DNA of 64,000 nucleotides, taken from NCBI GenBank assembly GCA_964019425.1, contig OZ025801.1:434001-498000 (forward strand), written 5' to 3'. Position 1 is the stretch's first letter, and each line of letters begins with the position of its first letter. Of the stretch, positions 22,582-33,000 are shown in pieces. A program made the position numbers and the translations under genes. This DNA is from Flectonema sp. DT1601 (lineage: Eukaryota > Euglenozoa > Diplonemea > Diplonemida > Diplonemidae). The notes beneath the pieces were generated by a model, which did no database searches, was not told where the DNA came from, and saw only the letters and a program-made list of their open reading frames with translations.

Positions 22582-23381
22582 GCATTAAATAAAACTGACC
22601 AACGACGTTCGAAGATGCTTTGAAGGTCATGTGTTGTATTAACAGATTGCTATGTTAAAAAAAAATATATGTTATTTTAAATTAAGATACTGTTAAGGTA
22701 CATATAGAGCAATTTATGCACGACATAGTCAACACCGGCAACACCATTCCTTGTAAATACGAAGCGACATCGTATTAATAGAGCAATAGGCAGGACAGAA
22801 ATCCTCGCTTTGCGCAGTGTAACAGATAGTCGAGAATTGACTAAGATCAATCCGTTTTTTTTTTTTTTTTTTTTTAAATTCAAATTTGAGAAAAGACGGG
22901 GTAAGAGTGTAAGACAAAACGGGAGAGAGGAAAAACCCATTCAGGTGTGTCTTATAAATTTGGCGTATCGCTGCAAATAATAATAAGAGGGGTTCAAACT
23001 TTGAAAATGTAAACAGGTACTAAAAATAAAATTAATGTCAAAGTACCTTGACTGGAAAAAAAAATTTTTTTATTTGTTAGTCAAAGAAAAGGTACGTTTG
23101 GAAAAAAGAAAACAAAAAAAAAGGGGGGGGGAAAACGAAAAAACGACGGAAATCGTTAATTTTGCTGGAAAGGATGCGTTTAGGAGAGAAAAAGGACAAT
23201 ACCTGCACAAGTGTGTAAATGCTTTTCTGTATAAATATTCAAGACAACATTCGTCACCAGAGGCCCCCAGAAGAAAGTATTTACAGCATCGGGTTTCGAA
23301 GCACAGGACTAGTTGTTGTGGTGTTAAAGAAGAAAAATGTAAATATAAGTTATGCGTTTTTTTTTTTTTTCCCATTTTTTA
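22582..23381. other. Spacer between the glutamate receptor and the receptor kinase
   Basis: About 800 bases. Open frames on both strands consist largely of homopolymer-encoded Lys or Phe and have no recognisable motif. No gene is supported. Confidence 0.6.
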
Positions 23382-25790
23382 TTATTCAACATCAGAGACT
23401 ACAGGTTGTGTCTGGCCAGGTAAGTTAAGCATCGGAGGTCCCACCGAATTATTATTATTGTTTTTTTTATTCGGAATTGACAAGCAGTCTCGTATGTCAG
23501 AAATCTGCTTACTAAGTTCCAACAGTTGTGATGACACTTCATTGTCTGGCGACATACTACGAGGCAATACATTGATATTAGCTCTACTGTGTTTGCGGTT
23601 CTGGCAGCATTTAGGTGCTTCCGGTTCTGGGATTTTAATTTTCCCATCCGCAAGAAGCTTCTTTTCAACAAAGTGAGTAATCAACACAATAATCAAAGCC
23701 ATTGCGTATACTAAGTACACTCCCACAAAGGCTGAGAATTCCAACTGGTGAACGCCTTCTTCTTCAGACTGTTCCGTGCAACTTCCAGTTAAGTACTTTT
23801 CAATTAGTCTTTCTATCTCTCCTGCTTCTTTTAATTTTAATATATGCTCTGATACGAAAGTGGTATAGACAGAATCTCGAGGAAGAGCGAATCCGAGACC
23901 GAAATTATTAAAAGGAGATCCGTGGACTTCAAGACTGCAGTCAGGCCAATCACTGGTTGCTGCATAACGGTTCCAAATTCCGTCGAAAATTCCGACCCTT
24001 ACTTTACCCAACTTAATCTTGTCAACCATATCTCCAGGGTCATCAGCTATGACGTATCCTTTTCTTCCTAGACTGGCTCCTAGTCGGAGTTCATTGGAAG
24101 AGTCTGCAGGTACAGCAACTTCTGACAAGACAATTTGACCGTTCTGAATTTCATCAAAGTCATCTACGTAATACGTCGCTACTTTTATTGACAACATGGC
24201 TGCCAATTCAGCCGTGTATGTCGCTATAAAGACCAAGGATAAGAAGAATACTGCAGCAGTTAGTAATCTTCCTGCTCTTGTCACGGGCATTCCTTCGTTG
24301 ACTGATAGCATTGCTGTGAATGACCACCAAATACAAGTTTCTATTGTTGTTTGTAGATGTCCAGTTGTTAAGTATTCATTTTCGGAGTCTTTTTCAACGA
24401 TGTAAAATACAATCGCTGCTACGAACATCACTCCCACCCAAGTAAACCAAACAGTTACTCTGAACGGATAAAATACTTGCCAATAGCTTGTCGACATCTT
24501 TGGTCGCAGCATTATCATCGAATCACTAGTCTCGACAAACGGTTGAGTAAAATCCGCAAGCGTCTCTCTGAATTCATTGATTGTAATATCACCACAAACC
24601 ATATCATACTGGTCTAACTTATAAAGAGCTTGAGTCCAATTTCCATCTTGAAAACTTGCAGTCACGTTGTATCCTAAACTTAACCTGATATGCTCTTGCA
24701 ACTCCCATATAAATCCTGTTGGTTTACCATCGACGAATTGCATAAAAGGATGTGCAATAATAAATAAAACTTTTAATGTACGTCCGACAAGAGGTCTGTT
24801 TGATGTAACTTTTGAATTTCCTGGCCACAATACATCTCTGTAGACTGTTGTTGTTTGTCCAGTTTGACTGGAAACGACCTTCCATTCAGCAGCGTCGAAA
24901 TTTGCAATTTCCAGTGATATATTATTCAATTTGTTTTTTATTAATGAATTAAACACGACATCACCATGAGACCAAGGCCCAACAGAAGGCAATTCAGGAT
25001 AAGCAGAACTTAATGAACGAATAAGGGAAGATGCTTCCATGAATGTCTGACTTCCCGATTCGTTTGAAACTCGCAAGTGGAGCAAACCCATATATGAAAT
25101 TCTCTCTTGAAGACTCATTTCAGGAACCAAACCCTTAGCAGTCCCCGCTAGCAACCATGCTCTTCCCGTTGATACCAATCCCGACTTTTTTGCTGCTGCT
25201 AAAAGTTCACTTGATGAACCCATAATCACAACTAGCTGACCAAATCTAATTTTTAATTCTAAAAAATAATTTGAAATGTCTGCCTCTCCCCTTGGAAGTT
25301 CATGAAGCCAAATATGCTGCTCACTTGTTGATTGTTTGTTGACTTGTAATGCAAGCTGACGACTGTCAACGCTATTGTCATAAACTACTGAGACTCTTGT
25401 GAGGGAATGATTGGATGCGAAGTTTAGTATAGCGGTTGCGTGATCTTCAACTGCGGGTAGCACATTAGTTATAAATGAAAATTGGTTTGATAATTCAGGA
25501 AGTGGTGTTGAAGAAGTAAGTAAAGGTGTTCTTCTACTAGTACAAATGTATCCAGCGACGGATGCCAAAGGTGATGACGCTGGTCCAATAAAACCAACAA
25601 CACCATTGTTATGAGCCGCAACAACATTACCCACAACGTCATCATATCCCACAGTCACTGATTGCAACCAACTAGAAGCACCACTTTGTACTATTGCTTT
25701 GTTTACGTCACTTGTCTCTCCATTACCACTGTCAAATACCCCAATTTTTAAAGCAGTCAACACACAGCATACTAATGTTAATACAGTCAT
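23382..25790 (-). CDS. Ionotropic glutamate receptor-like ligand-gated channel
   Basis: Single-exon, 802 residues. A signal peptide is followed by a periplasmic-binding-like amino-terminal domain (to about residue 330), then a ligand-binding S1 lobe, the channel block, the S2 lobe and a final transmembrane helix (about 705-725). The channel block is typical of iGluRs: M1 FTWVGVMFVAAIVFYIVE, a re-entrant pore loop with WWSFTAMLS, and M3 with ATYTAELAAML, matching the SYTANLAAF gating motif. The S1 segment GDITINEFRETLADFTQPF matches the conserved region that precedes M1. Cytosolic tail cysteines and a Ser-rich end follow. It should be a cation channel at the cell surface or a vacuole; the ligand is unknown. 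The leader is an acceptor-like site plus an A21 run. Confidence 0.9.
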   Translation of the reverse strand: MTVLTLVCCVLTALKIGVFDSGNGETSDVNKAIVQSGASSWLQSVTVGYDDVVGNVVAAHNNGVVGFIGPASSPLASVAGYICTSRRTPLLTSSTPLPELSNQFSFITNVLPAVEDHATAILNFASNHSLTRVSVVYDNSVDSRQLALQVNKQSTSEQHIWLHELPRGEADISNYFLELKIRFGQLVVIMGSSSELLAAAKKSGLVSTGRAWLLAGTAKGLVPEMSLQERISYMGLLHLRVSNESGSQTFMEASSLIRSLSSAYPELPSVGPWSHGDVVFNSLIKNKLNNISLEIANFDAAEWKVVSSQTGQTTTVYRDVLWPGNSKVTSNRPLVGRTLKVLFIIAHPFMQFVDGKPTGFIWELQEHIRLSLGYNVTASFQDGNWTQALYKLDQYDMVCGDITINEFRETLADFTQPFVETSDSMIMLRPKMSTSYWQVFYPFRVTVWFTWVGVMFVAAIVFYIVEKDSENEYLTTGHLQTTIETCIWWSFTAMLSVNEGMPVTRAGRLLTAAVFFLSLVFIATYTAELAAMLSIKVATYYVDDFDEIQNGQIVLSEVAVPADSSNELRLGASLGRKGYVIADDPGDMVDKIKLGKVRVGIFDGIWNRYAATSDWPDCSLEVHGSPFNNFGLGFALPRDSVYTTFVSEHILKLKEAGEIERLIEKYLTGSCTEQSEEEGVHQLEFSAFVGVYLVYAMALIIVLITHFVEKKLLADGKIKIPEPEAPKCCQNRKHSRANINVLPRSMSPDNEVSSQLLELSKQISDIRDCLSIPNKKNNNNNSVGPPMLNLPGQTQPVVSDVE

Positions 25791-25846
25791 TTCTTCTTGT
25801 TCTTATATTTTTTTTTTTTTTTTTTTTTACCCTGTGTAATAATCCA

Positions 25847-25866
25847 CTGTCAAAAAAAAAAAAAAA
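25847..25866 (-). promoter_or_regulatory. Leader splice-acceptor-like site of the glutamate receptor
   Basis: A T15 run followed by GACAG ends 56 nt before the ATG. The leader that follows contains a second CAG and then an A21 run before the start codon. Confidence 0.55.
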
Positions 25867-26312
25867 TAAATAAATAATAATAATTGTCACAATAAATGTT
25901 TTTTTACTTTTTTTAATTCGAGAGAGATTGATAATCAAAGAGGTTCTATTAATGTAAATAGACATAATCTTGTTAAGATCAGCATGGTATGAACACATGC
26001 TAATGTATTCTGGAAGAAAACCATCACAAGTCATCTAGAGAACCTGCTTCACTGATTACAAAAACAACAAATCATTTTATGCCGATCTTCCTGTAAGAAA
26101 AGGTTTTTTACAACGCATATATATCCAAAGTCAAAAATCAATTTTTTTTTTTCCAAAACACATAACAAATTTTTATTTTATTTCTTCCATTCATAACACT
26201 AATTAGAGACAGAGAGTCCTGTCTGGCTACGCGGTAGTAATGAAACCCACTCTCTTCTCAAAACGGAAAAAAAAGGGTGGTACAAAACACTAGTTAATCT
26301 TACAACGATTGT

Positions 26313-26486
26313 TTACTTGCTGAGTTTTTCTTGGCGGAGGTTTGCCTCTAAACTCATATCTTTCGTAAACTCAATAGACTTTCTCGTAGATGTGTACTTT
26401 ACTAAGCGTTTAGCAGCATCGTTGACGTCTTCAACTGCTCTTGCCTTTTCATATTTTCTTTGATATCTTTGTCTCCATTGCTGTAG

Positions 26487-26521
<35 letters not shown>

Positions 26522-27706
26522 TAAAAAACAAAACAAACAACCAATGAAATAATCACGTACCGGTTCCAAGTACCCTCCTTGATATGGAATGGTGAGATGG
26601 TGGAGCCTCGAAGCCTGCCTTTTTCGGCTGTTAATTTCTCCTTGCTCACTGTTTTATTTTATTCAGTTAGACTTAGTATTAATAATTATCAGTCAATCAA
26701 AAGAATTAAAGTATTAAAATTTCGTAGGAGTTTCGGGTTAAGATTTAAAACAATCTTTCTTCGGACCACTCCAGCCCTCTTCAGCGAAGAAAGCAGGGGA
26801 CACTGAGGTGTCAGGCTTGTCCTACTCATCGCGTTTGCCCTCAGCCAAGACCACGTCAACATGGTTAATATTCAGTTAGTATTAATGGTTATCAATCAAA
26901 AGAAGGGGAGAGGGCGGGAAAATTCAATCGAATGCAAAAGTTCGTAGGACAACAAACAAATAATGGTTGGTTTCGGGATAAGATTAAACAATCTTTATTC
27001 GGACCATTCCCAACATCCACGTCAACATGGTTAATATTCAGTTAGAATATGAGTTTATTATAAAAAAGTGCACTAAAATAAAATATAAAAGAGAAAAATT
27101 ATAAAAACACATTGTTCTGCTGTTAATATTCAGTTAGTATCATTAATCCAAACGTTACTGTATATTATGAGTGCTAGGTACCCAATCCTTAACCGTTTCC
27201 GAAGACTCAGTATGGATTGTCGAATTTAAAACCTGTTACAGGGTCGAATACAAAAAAAACTGAAAAACCAGTCAACACATTGCTGTAAGAAACTATAATA
27301 ACAACAGGTGTACATACAGCTCTTCTCTTGTCAACATTCTAGGCTCTACAGGTTTCTTAATGTGAATACCGTAAGCCATCTCATGAAGCCTTCCATCAAG
27401 GTTAGTCTGATGATTGTGTCTGAACTGAGGCATCAGCATGAGGTCGTGGTTTGCTCTAGCCTCCGCTGTATTGTTGTTAGGTTTTTTTTTTTTTTTTTTT
27501 TTGGGGAAAAAAAAAATTAGCCACCTAACTAAAATATTTAATTACATACGGGTACCAACAGACGCTATCTGAGCGCCCCGGTTCTTATCACTTCCCAATA
27601 TTCCCAACACACCAAACATACTATCACTGTAATTACCAGTAAAAGCATCTTCGTTAGAGTCCCATCTGTGAACCGTAGCCAGCTTTACTACAGACCTACG
27701 CATCAT
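26313..27706 (-). CDS. Four-exon unknown of 186 residues with possible mitochondrial presequence
   Basis: Exons 27550-27706, 27318-27465, 26561-26648 and 26313-26480 join in frame; donors are GTATGT, GTATGT and GTACGT. The protein begins MMRRSVVKLATVHRW, an amphipathic, acid-free start typical of mitochondrial targeting. The body is mostly polar and helical; exon junctions read EELLEQGE and YLEPQWRQRY. I do not recognise the family; a small mitochondrial ribosome or respiratory-complex accessory subunit would fit in size. Intron 2 is 669 nt, far longer than the others, and is filled with a local repeat. Introns 1 and 3 hold A21 and A25 runs before the acceptor. The leader acceptor-like site ends 13 nt before the ATG. 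Confidence 0.7.
26655..27150. repeat. Degenerate direct repeats inside an intron
   Basis: Blocks such as ttaatattcagttagtatta, ttatcaatcaaaagaa, ttcgtagga and aacaatctttattcggacca recur in the same order at about 26655-26780 and 26865-27005, with partial copies at about 27030 and 27125. The arrangement is a decayed tandem array about 200 bp per unit, wholly within intron 2 of the 186-residue gene. Confidence 0.65.
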
Positions 27707-27719
27707 ATTGTGGTGTGAC

Positions 27720-28375
27720 CTGTTTTTTTGAATAATCATAAAAAACTTCTATCCGCATCTCTCAATTTAAATAATGGTCAATTCGAGTCACTTTTTTCAG
27801 GTTTCAGGTTTCATTTTTTTTTTTTTTTTTTTTTTTCCCGATTCCCACTTATAACATCAATCTTTAAAAAACAAAAATAATTATAAAATTGAACCTCATC
27901 ATCAACGAAACTAAAATACGTTCAAACTTATAAGGAGGGGAAGTGTATAATAAATAAGTAAATAAAATGAATAATGGGTAAGTAATCACCTCAACTGAAA
28001 TGTTAATAGAGGGGGGGATGTTTGAATTTATAAAATACAAATGTATTGCACCATATTAACATAACGATAATTTAACAATCTGTTAAGGATACAGTGAACT
28101 ATGGGTAATATGCTTAACATAGCCTTTTTTAAAGTAACAACTATTAGGGTTTCGAGAGTAATCCATATCTCTTACCCTTACCTCTCTCATCATCAGTTAC
28201 GGTGTAGAAGTAAGTCGGTCAATCATTGAGACTGAATCACCCCCAGTTAGTAATTCCGGTAGTGTAGTTACTTTGATTATTTTAATTAAAACTCTGCATC
28301 ACTTTTACTAGTTCGTAGCGCACTACTAGTGGACCACTCTTTTACAATAAATGTAGAAAGTATAAAGTGTGATGA
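27720..28375. repeat. Repeat-rich spacer
   Basis: No gene is seen. 28066-28130 (acgataattta...gaactatgg...cttaac...tagccttttt) is related to 48700-48750, and 28148-28246 is related to 20004-20095. A T run lies at about 27816-27837. Fragments of at least two dispersed repeat families therefore sit side by side. Confidence 0.6.
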
Positions 28376-28594
28376 CTAATTATCAAAATTTTGATACACC
28401 TTCGAAGTCGTGAATATCTGGTGTTGAAGAGCGTTGCGGACTGTTTGCCTTGTCCGTCTTGGCTTAGTGTTCCCACCGTCTGGTTTGTTTCTCTTTTTCT
28501 GATTACATTTTCTGAGAAGCGGTTGTAAAGGACCTTGTGTGTTCAACCCCTTTATAATCTTAGACTTCGTTTTATTTTTAATCGCAGCGGTCAT
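28376..28594 (-). CDS. Small basic ORF, 72 residues
   Basis: Lys/Arg-rich ORF (KNKTKSKIIKGL, QKKRNKPDGG, KPRRTRQTVRNAL) with no recognised family. It lies 100 nt downstream of the next small ORF and its ATG overlaps a GTATGA donor-like sequence, so it may be a downstream exon of the same gene and not a separate gene. Confidence 0.35.
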   Translation of the reverse strand: MTAAIKNKTKSKIIKGLNTQGPLQPLLRKCNQKKRNKPDGGNTKPRRTRQTVRNALQHQIFTTSKVYQNFDN

Positions 28595-28675
28595 ACCTCT
28601 TCCAAAGTTATCTTTTGTAACGTTCTCGTTTTAATTTTATCTTCTTCCTTGTTCCTCTTGCCCTTGTTCAGATGT

Positions 28676-28858
28676 TTATTGAGTTGAATTACTTGTATTG
28701 GACTTTGAGAATTTAATATCTCTCTGTGGCGTTTCTTCTATTAACGGGTTCTTGACGTGAACCGTTTGTGTTATCAACTTGCCGAGAGGGAATTTGATAC
28801 GATACGAGAGGGAGTGGGTGTTTGAAGAAAAATAATCCACCTCTTTTCGCCTGCTCAT
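28676..28858 (-). CDS. Small ORF, 60 residues, possible first exon
   Basis: Starts MSRRKEVDYFSSN at 28858, with an acceptor-like site (TTTACCTCTTTAG) 13 nt upstream of the ATG, which supports a real start. The frame stops at 28676, but an adjacent frame stays open for about 40 further Lys-rich codons, so an intron or a base error near the end is possible. No family is recognised. Confidence 0.4.
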   Translation of the reverse strand: MSRRKEVDYFSSNTHSLSYRIKFPLGKLITQTVHVKNPLIEETPQRDIKFSKSNTSNSTQ

Positions 28859-28871
28859 CTTTTCACGATGG

Positions 28872-31800
28872 CTAAAGAGGTAAAGTGTTGTGGAATTTTT
28901 TTATTTTTTTTTTTTAGAGCTTTTTTAGCGTCCAGTTGCTTGTCTGTAATTGTAGAAAGTCTAGTTGTCGTATGAGGAAAAAACTTTTTTTTTTTTTTTC
29001 CAGGGAAAGGAAAAAAAAAAACTCACAAAAAAACACGCTCCTAAAGAAATCGAGTAGTATTTTTTTTAAAAAAAAATACCTATTTTCCCAACACACACCC
29101 AGAGGGAGGTATGAAAGCAGGAAAGAAGCAACACAGAGCCTCTGAATCTCGAAAAACGAAGAGCTAACGACTAATACTTTTTGAAAACTGAAGTTACCAT
29201 TCACTTTTTTTCTTGAAACTAATGCAAAACAAATATCGACATAGCAGTATAGGATTCTGAAAAAGACATGCTTCTTAGAGGTGGAGAGAAGGTGCCGCTT
29301 AAGAAGAAACAAACTGTAACAATAGGGAGAAAATACCAACAAAAAAAAAAACTAAAAAAAAAAAAAAAAAAATCACCAACCCCTTTACGAAAATATAAAA
29401 GACTAGGAAATGGCAGCACAAGAAGGTACACTCAAAGTCTGCAAGAGGACAGCAGGTTGGGTTTATATTTTCAACAATGTCAGTCATGCGTTGAGAATAG
29501 AAAAATTTTACTATTTGGAACACTAGAAATTGCCGCCAAAATCAGAACAGGTCCACGCCCTTTAATTATTCACAACCAGCTCAACCTACCTTTCAGTTAA
29601 CAAAGAAATTACTTCAAAAAAAAAAAAAAATTCACCAACCCTTTACGAGAATAATAAACGCGTAGGGAATGGTAGCAGAAGAAAGTATATTTCTTCAGGG
29701 GTTTTTTTTCTAGAGGGACATAGAAGTACAGAATCCACGAATTCCAGTCTGCAAGTGGACCAGTTGATTGGGTTTGTATTTTCAACAATGTTAGTTATGT
29801 GTTGAGAATAGAAAAATTTCACCAAAAAAGTCGCCCCCAATTCACACAGCTTCACTTCCCTTCAATTATTCCCAACCAGCAACCAGGTAGCTTTCAGCTT
29901 ACAAAAATTATTTTTCAATTACTTTAAAAAAAAAAAATTAAAAAACTTTGGTTATCGGTGTAAGAACAACGTAAAATAACACATGGCTATACCCAGGTTT
30001 GCCAACATGATAGAAGGCTAGTAAACTGAGGCAAAAAACATAAATCAATAAATAGGTAACATAAATTGAAGAGAAAAAAAACACGGGGGGCGGGAAAGAT
30101 ATAAAGTTCAGTGTCTGCAGTAACTACTAGGAAATTAGGTTAAACGACAATATTTTTTTCATCCCTCTCTCTTGTAAAATCATATTTTCGAGATAGAGCG
30201 AGTATCCCTTAATGATGTTTAGATGAGACAAAAAAAAAAAAAAAAAAAAACTGCTGGAAAAAATATTACTAGTTTTTTATTGAATTTCGCACATAATTTT
30301 GTTTGTAACCAAAAGGCTATGGACAGCGCCATTAGAAATTCAAGCCTCTCGATAAAGGTGAAAGAACAGAAATATTTTTCTAAAACAAAAACAAAAAAAA
30401 AAAACAAAGGCGACGCACCATTAAAGTGGCCACACGCAAGTTTTTTTTTTTTTTTTTTGTTTTTTTTTTTTTTCACACCACCGTCAAAAAAATGTGGGTG
30501 AGTTATGGAAAGAAGAAAACAACACAGCATGCTGTTTATAATAAAAAATTAAAAAAAAAAAAAAAAAATGAGACAAAATTTACCCATTCTTTTTTTTTTG
30601 TATGTAAAGCCATCAATTCAACTTCGTATCCAGTCTGTCGATAATATAAAGGCAAAAAAAAAAAAAAATACGGAAATAAGCAACCAGAGGACACTTCACG
30701 CACAAAGTCAACTACAATAGACACAATACCTATGTTTTAGAAAGAATCCAGGAGAGCTGTTGATGTTTTTTTTTTTTTTTTTTTTTTAAAAATATCGAAT
30801 CTCTAAGACCGGTTTATAAAGCATAACTTGTGGAAAGGAATCCCAAAGAGAGATATATAGTTGACGTGTACCATTGTAATGACTCGTGAAAACTGTTTTT
30901 ACTTAGTCTTCTAAAAAACGGCAAGTAAAAATAAAAAATAAACAAAACAACGAAAACCCAACAAATTAAACGCATCCAAGTACAGTACTTGCATATGAAA
31001 AAAAAAAAAAAAAAAAACGAAAAACAAGACACTTTTTTTTTTTTGAGCACAAAACCGTTTTTACTGCCTGGGCAAGGTAAGCTGCAAGAATGCAAAATAA
31101 CCAATAATACTGGGGGGTAACCATAAGACCTAACCTTCACTACGTCAAAGAGATTTCCTCAAGGAAACTAACGCAGGCAGACAAAAACATCAATATTTCA
31201 TAAAAACAAAACAAGAACAAATCAGAGAGTGCTCCACCCAGAAGGATGAGGAGTGCAACTCTGCCGACTGAACACAAACAATAATAAGAATTAAATGCGA
31301 TGGGACAATTCTTTTTTTTTTTTTTTTTTTTTTTTTTTTCCCCTCTCTCCTTCTCTTGATGCAGAAAGAAGAAAAAAAAAAAAAAAAACTTCCTCCACAC
31401 AACTGCAGCTGCTGATACGCAAAAACGATGATAAAAAAACAGTCTTCGTTCATTACTTGGTTTTTAAAATAGGTGACTGTCAGTACAACAGATCTACCTA
31501 CACAAGTACTAGACTCTTGCACAACAGAATCAACGCACATAGGAGGCACATCCGGGTAAATTATTTACCACATTATAAAAAAAGAAAAGTAATTCACATA
31601 TTTCCGTCATGTCAGTGAAGCTTTTTTCTTTTATTTAAAAAGCTGCATGAAAAAAAATGTAATAAAATAATAATTGGGGAGAGCAACAGAAATTAATTCC
31701 GAAAAAAAGAAAATCAACGTGATGAATAGGTCTCGACTCAGAAAAAAGAAAATGTAGAAATACCCGTTTTTTTTGAATTGGTACCCACATAACATAACTA

Positions 31801-32526
31801 AAGGATTTAATAAGAAAAAAATACTACACATTCTTCAAAACACCAGTCCAAAAAAAAAAACCCCCCCCCTGCTTTTCATAAATTCTTTTTCCACTTAAGC
31901 TTACTAAACCACGGAACCAATGTCGGGAGTAATGCTGTCTTTTGTCATCCCGTTGGTTTGTGCTGTAACAGTAGTCCGAAGATACCACTTGTGGGTGGCA
32001 GCTTGGAAAGTACAAAAACCTGACAAACGCATGCCCAGGCTCAAGGTTGTTCTGGCACAGTGCAATTTTCCATTTTTTTTTTTGAATAAGTAAGTGTGTA
32101 GGTCCAGTTCAGGATGGAAAGGGTTGTTCAACACTTTTAAAAGTGTCAAACTCCTGAGTCCATCTTAGACGAAAAGAATTATTTTTGGACTGATGTTCAA
32201 AAGAACATGTAATAAAAAAGAAACAAAAAAAAAAAGAAAATTGTTTAAAACAAGTTGCAGTGTCACCATAATACTTATTTTTTTTATTTTTTCTTTAAAA
32301 AGAAAAAGAGATACCAATCACTGTAATTGTATTGCACCACACCCGAATAATAATTATAATTTGACGCGGTCGATTCTCTCAGTTTGTTACACGCAAGGTT
32401 GGTATGACTGAATGGTCTTCACTACAACTCGGCTGGGGTTATCGCTGTTTTGCGAATTCTCCCTCGAATTGCCGAAAATCACTTATTCAGCTCGTTAAGA
32501 AATAGCCACAAGAAACCCTGTTGAAC
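28872..32526. other. Gene-poor stretch of about 3.6 kb
   Basis: Frames here are short or made largely of homopolymer-encoded Phe or Lys. It contains at least ten A or T runs of 14 or more, a tandem duplication at 29370-29935, and a perfect 16-bp palindrome (acacttttaaaagtgt, 32131-32146). A plausible-looking minus-strand frame at about 31904-32149 lacks an ATG and any motif. No gene is called. Confidence 0.6.
29370..29935. repeat. Tandem duplication, two diverged copies of about 250-300 bp
   Basis: Copy 1 (about 29372-29616) and copy 2 (about 29630-29925) share, in order: caccaacc-cctttacga, aggaaatggcagca, gtctgcaag-ggac, ttgggttt-tattttcaaca, gttgagaatagaaaaattt, ttcaattattc and tttcag-ttacaaa. 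Copy 2 has an extra insertion after its first third. Neither copy encodes an evident protein. Confidence 0.75.
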
Positions 32527-32985
32527 TCAAAGGGAAAGTGCTCTTCCTCTGCTGTGTCCCTTGTCAGGTTTTTCTGCAGGTTTGCAAACTGTTTTACTTT
32601 TATGCCTGGGTGACTTTGTGTTTAGTCTAACGAACTTCGGATCAATTTCACCGAGTCCGAGAGGCTTGCGATCTCTGAAAGACGAACCAAGTTTGGCACA
32701 AGAATTAGATAAGTTTGATGAAGCCCTGCTACAAGTATTACCTTTCGGTTCACTTAATGACCTTTGCAACCATAATGAATCAGCATCAGAGAGCATACAA
32801 CTACCAGTTAAGAGAGGAGTATTCAGCAATCCATCTTTTGTAGTCCTGCTACCATCACTTCCATTGTTCGTCTGTCGATATTTGGTTAAATTAATCACGT
32901 CCTTCCCACGAATCGGATTGTTACTAGGATGTACGCTACTACACTCCTCGTCCTCTAATAGTCCTCCAGAATGACAACATCCCAT
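32527..32985 (-). CDS. Unknown 152-residue protein with N-terminal MGCC acylation signal
   Basis: Begins MGCCHSGG: glycine 2 is a candidate N-myristoylation site and cysteines 3 and 4 are candidate palmitoylation sites, so membrane anchoring (plasma, flagellar or endomembrane) is likely. The rest is hydrophilic, rich in Ser, Asn, Lys and Arg and probably disordered, ending in a basic tail (KPDKGHSRGRALSL). No catalytic motif is seen. The acceptor-like site before it is A-rich (A7 then CAG), 15 nt upstream of the ATG. The complementary strand is also open for about 137 codons, so coding strand choice rests on the start motif and leader. Confidence 0.6.
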   Translation of the reverse strand: MGCCHSGGLLEDEECSSVHPSNNPIRGKDVINLTKYRQTNNGSDGSRTTKDGLLNTPLLTGSCMLSDADSLWLQRSLSEPKGNTCSRASSNLSNSCAKLGSSFRDRKPLGLGEIDPKFVRLNTKSPRHKSKTVCKPAEKPDKGHSRGRALSL

Positions 32986-33000
32986 ATTGTGTAGTAAATA

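Noticed and set aside
23035-23676. Plus-strand frame of 213 codons
   Set aside because: Half of it is antisense to the glutamate receptor tail and the rest is homopolymer-derived; no leader or motif.
31190-31549. Minus-strand frame of 119 codons starting MPPMCVDSV
   Set aside because: The second half is a Phe/Lys homopolymer and an upstream out-of-frame ATG precedes it; no motif.
31904-32149. Minus-strand frame of 81 codons
   Set aside because: It starts at TTG, not ATG, and begins inside a perfect palindrome; no homology is apparent.
32561-32974. Plus-strand frame of 137 codons opposite the MGCC gene
   Set aside because: No acylation or signal motif that makes sense, no leader, and it is against the uniform gene direction of the window. 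The minus-strand MGCC reading is preferred but not certain.
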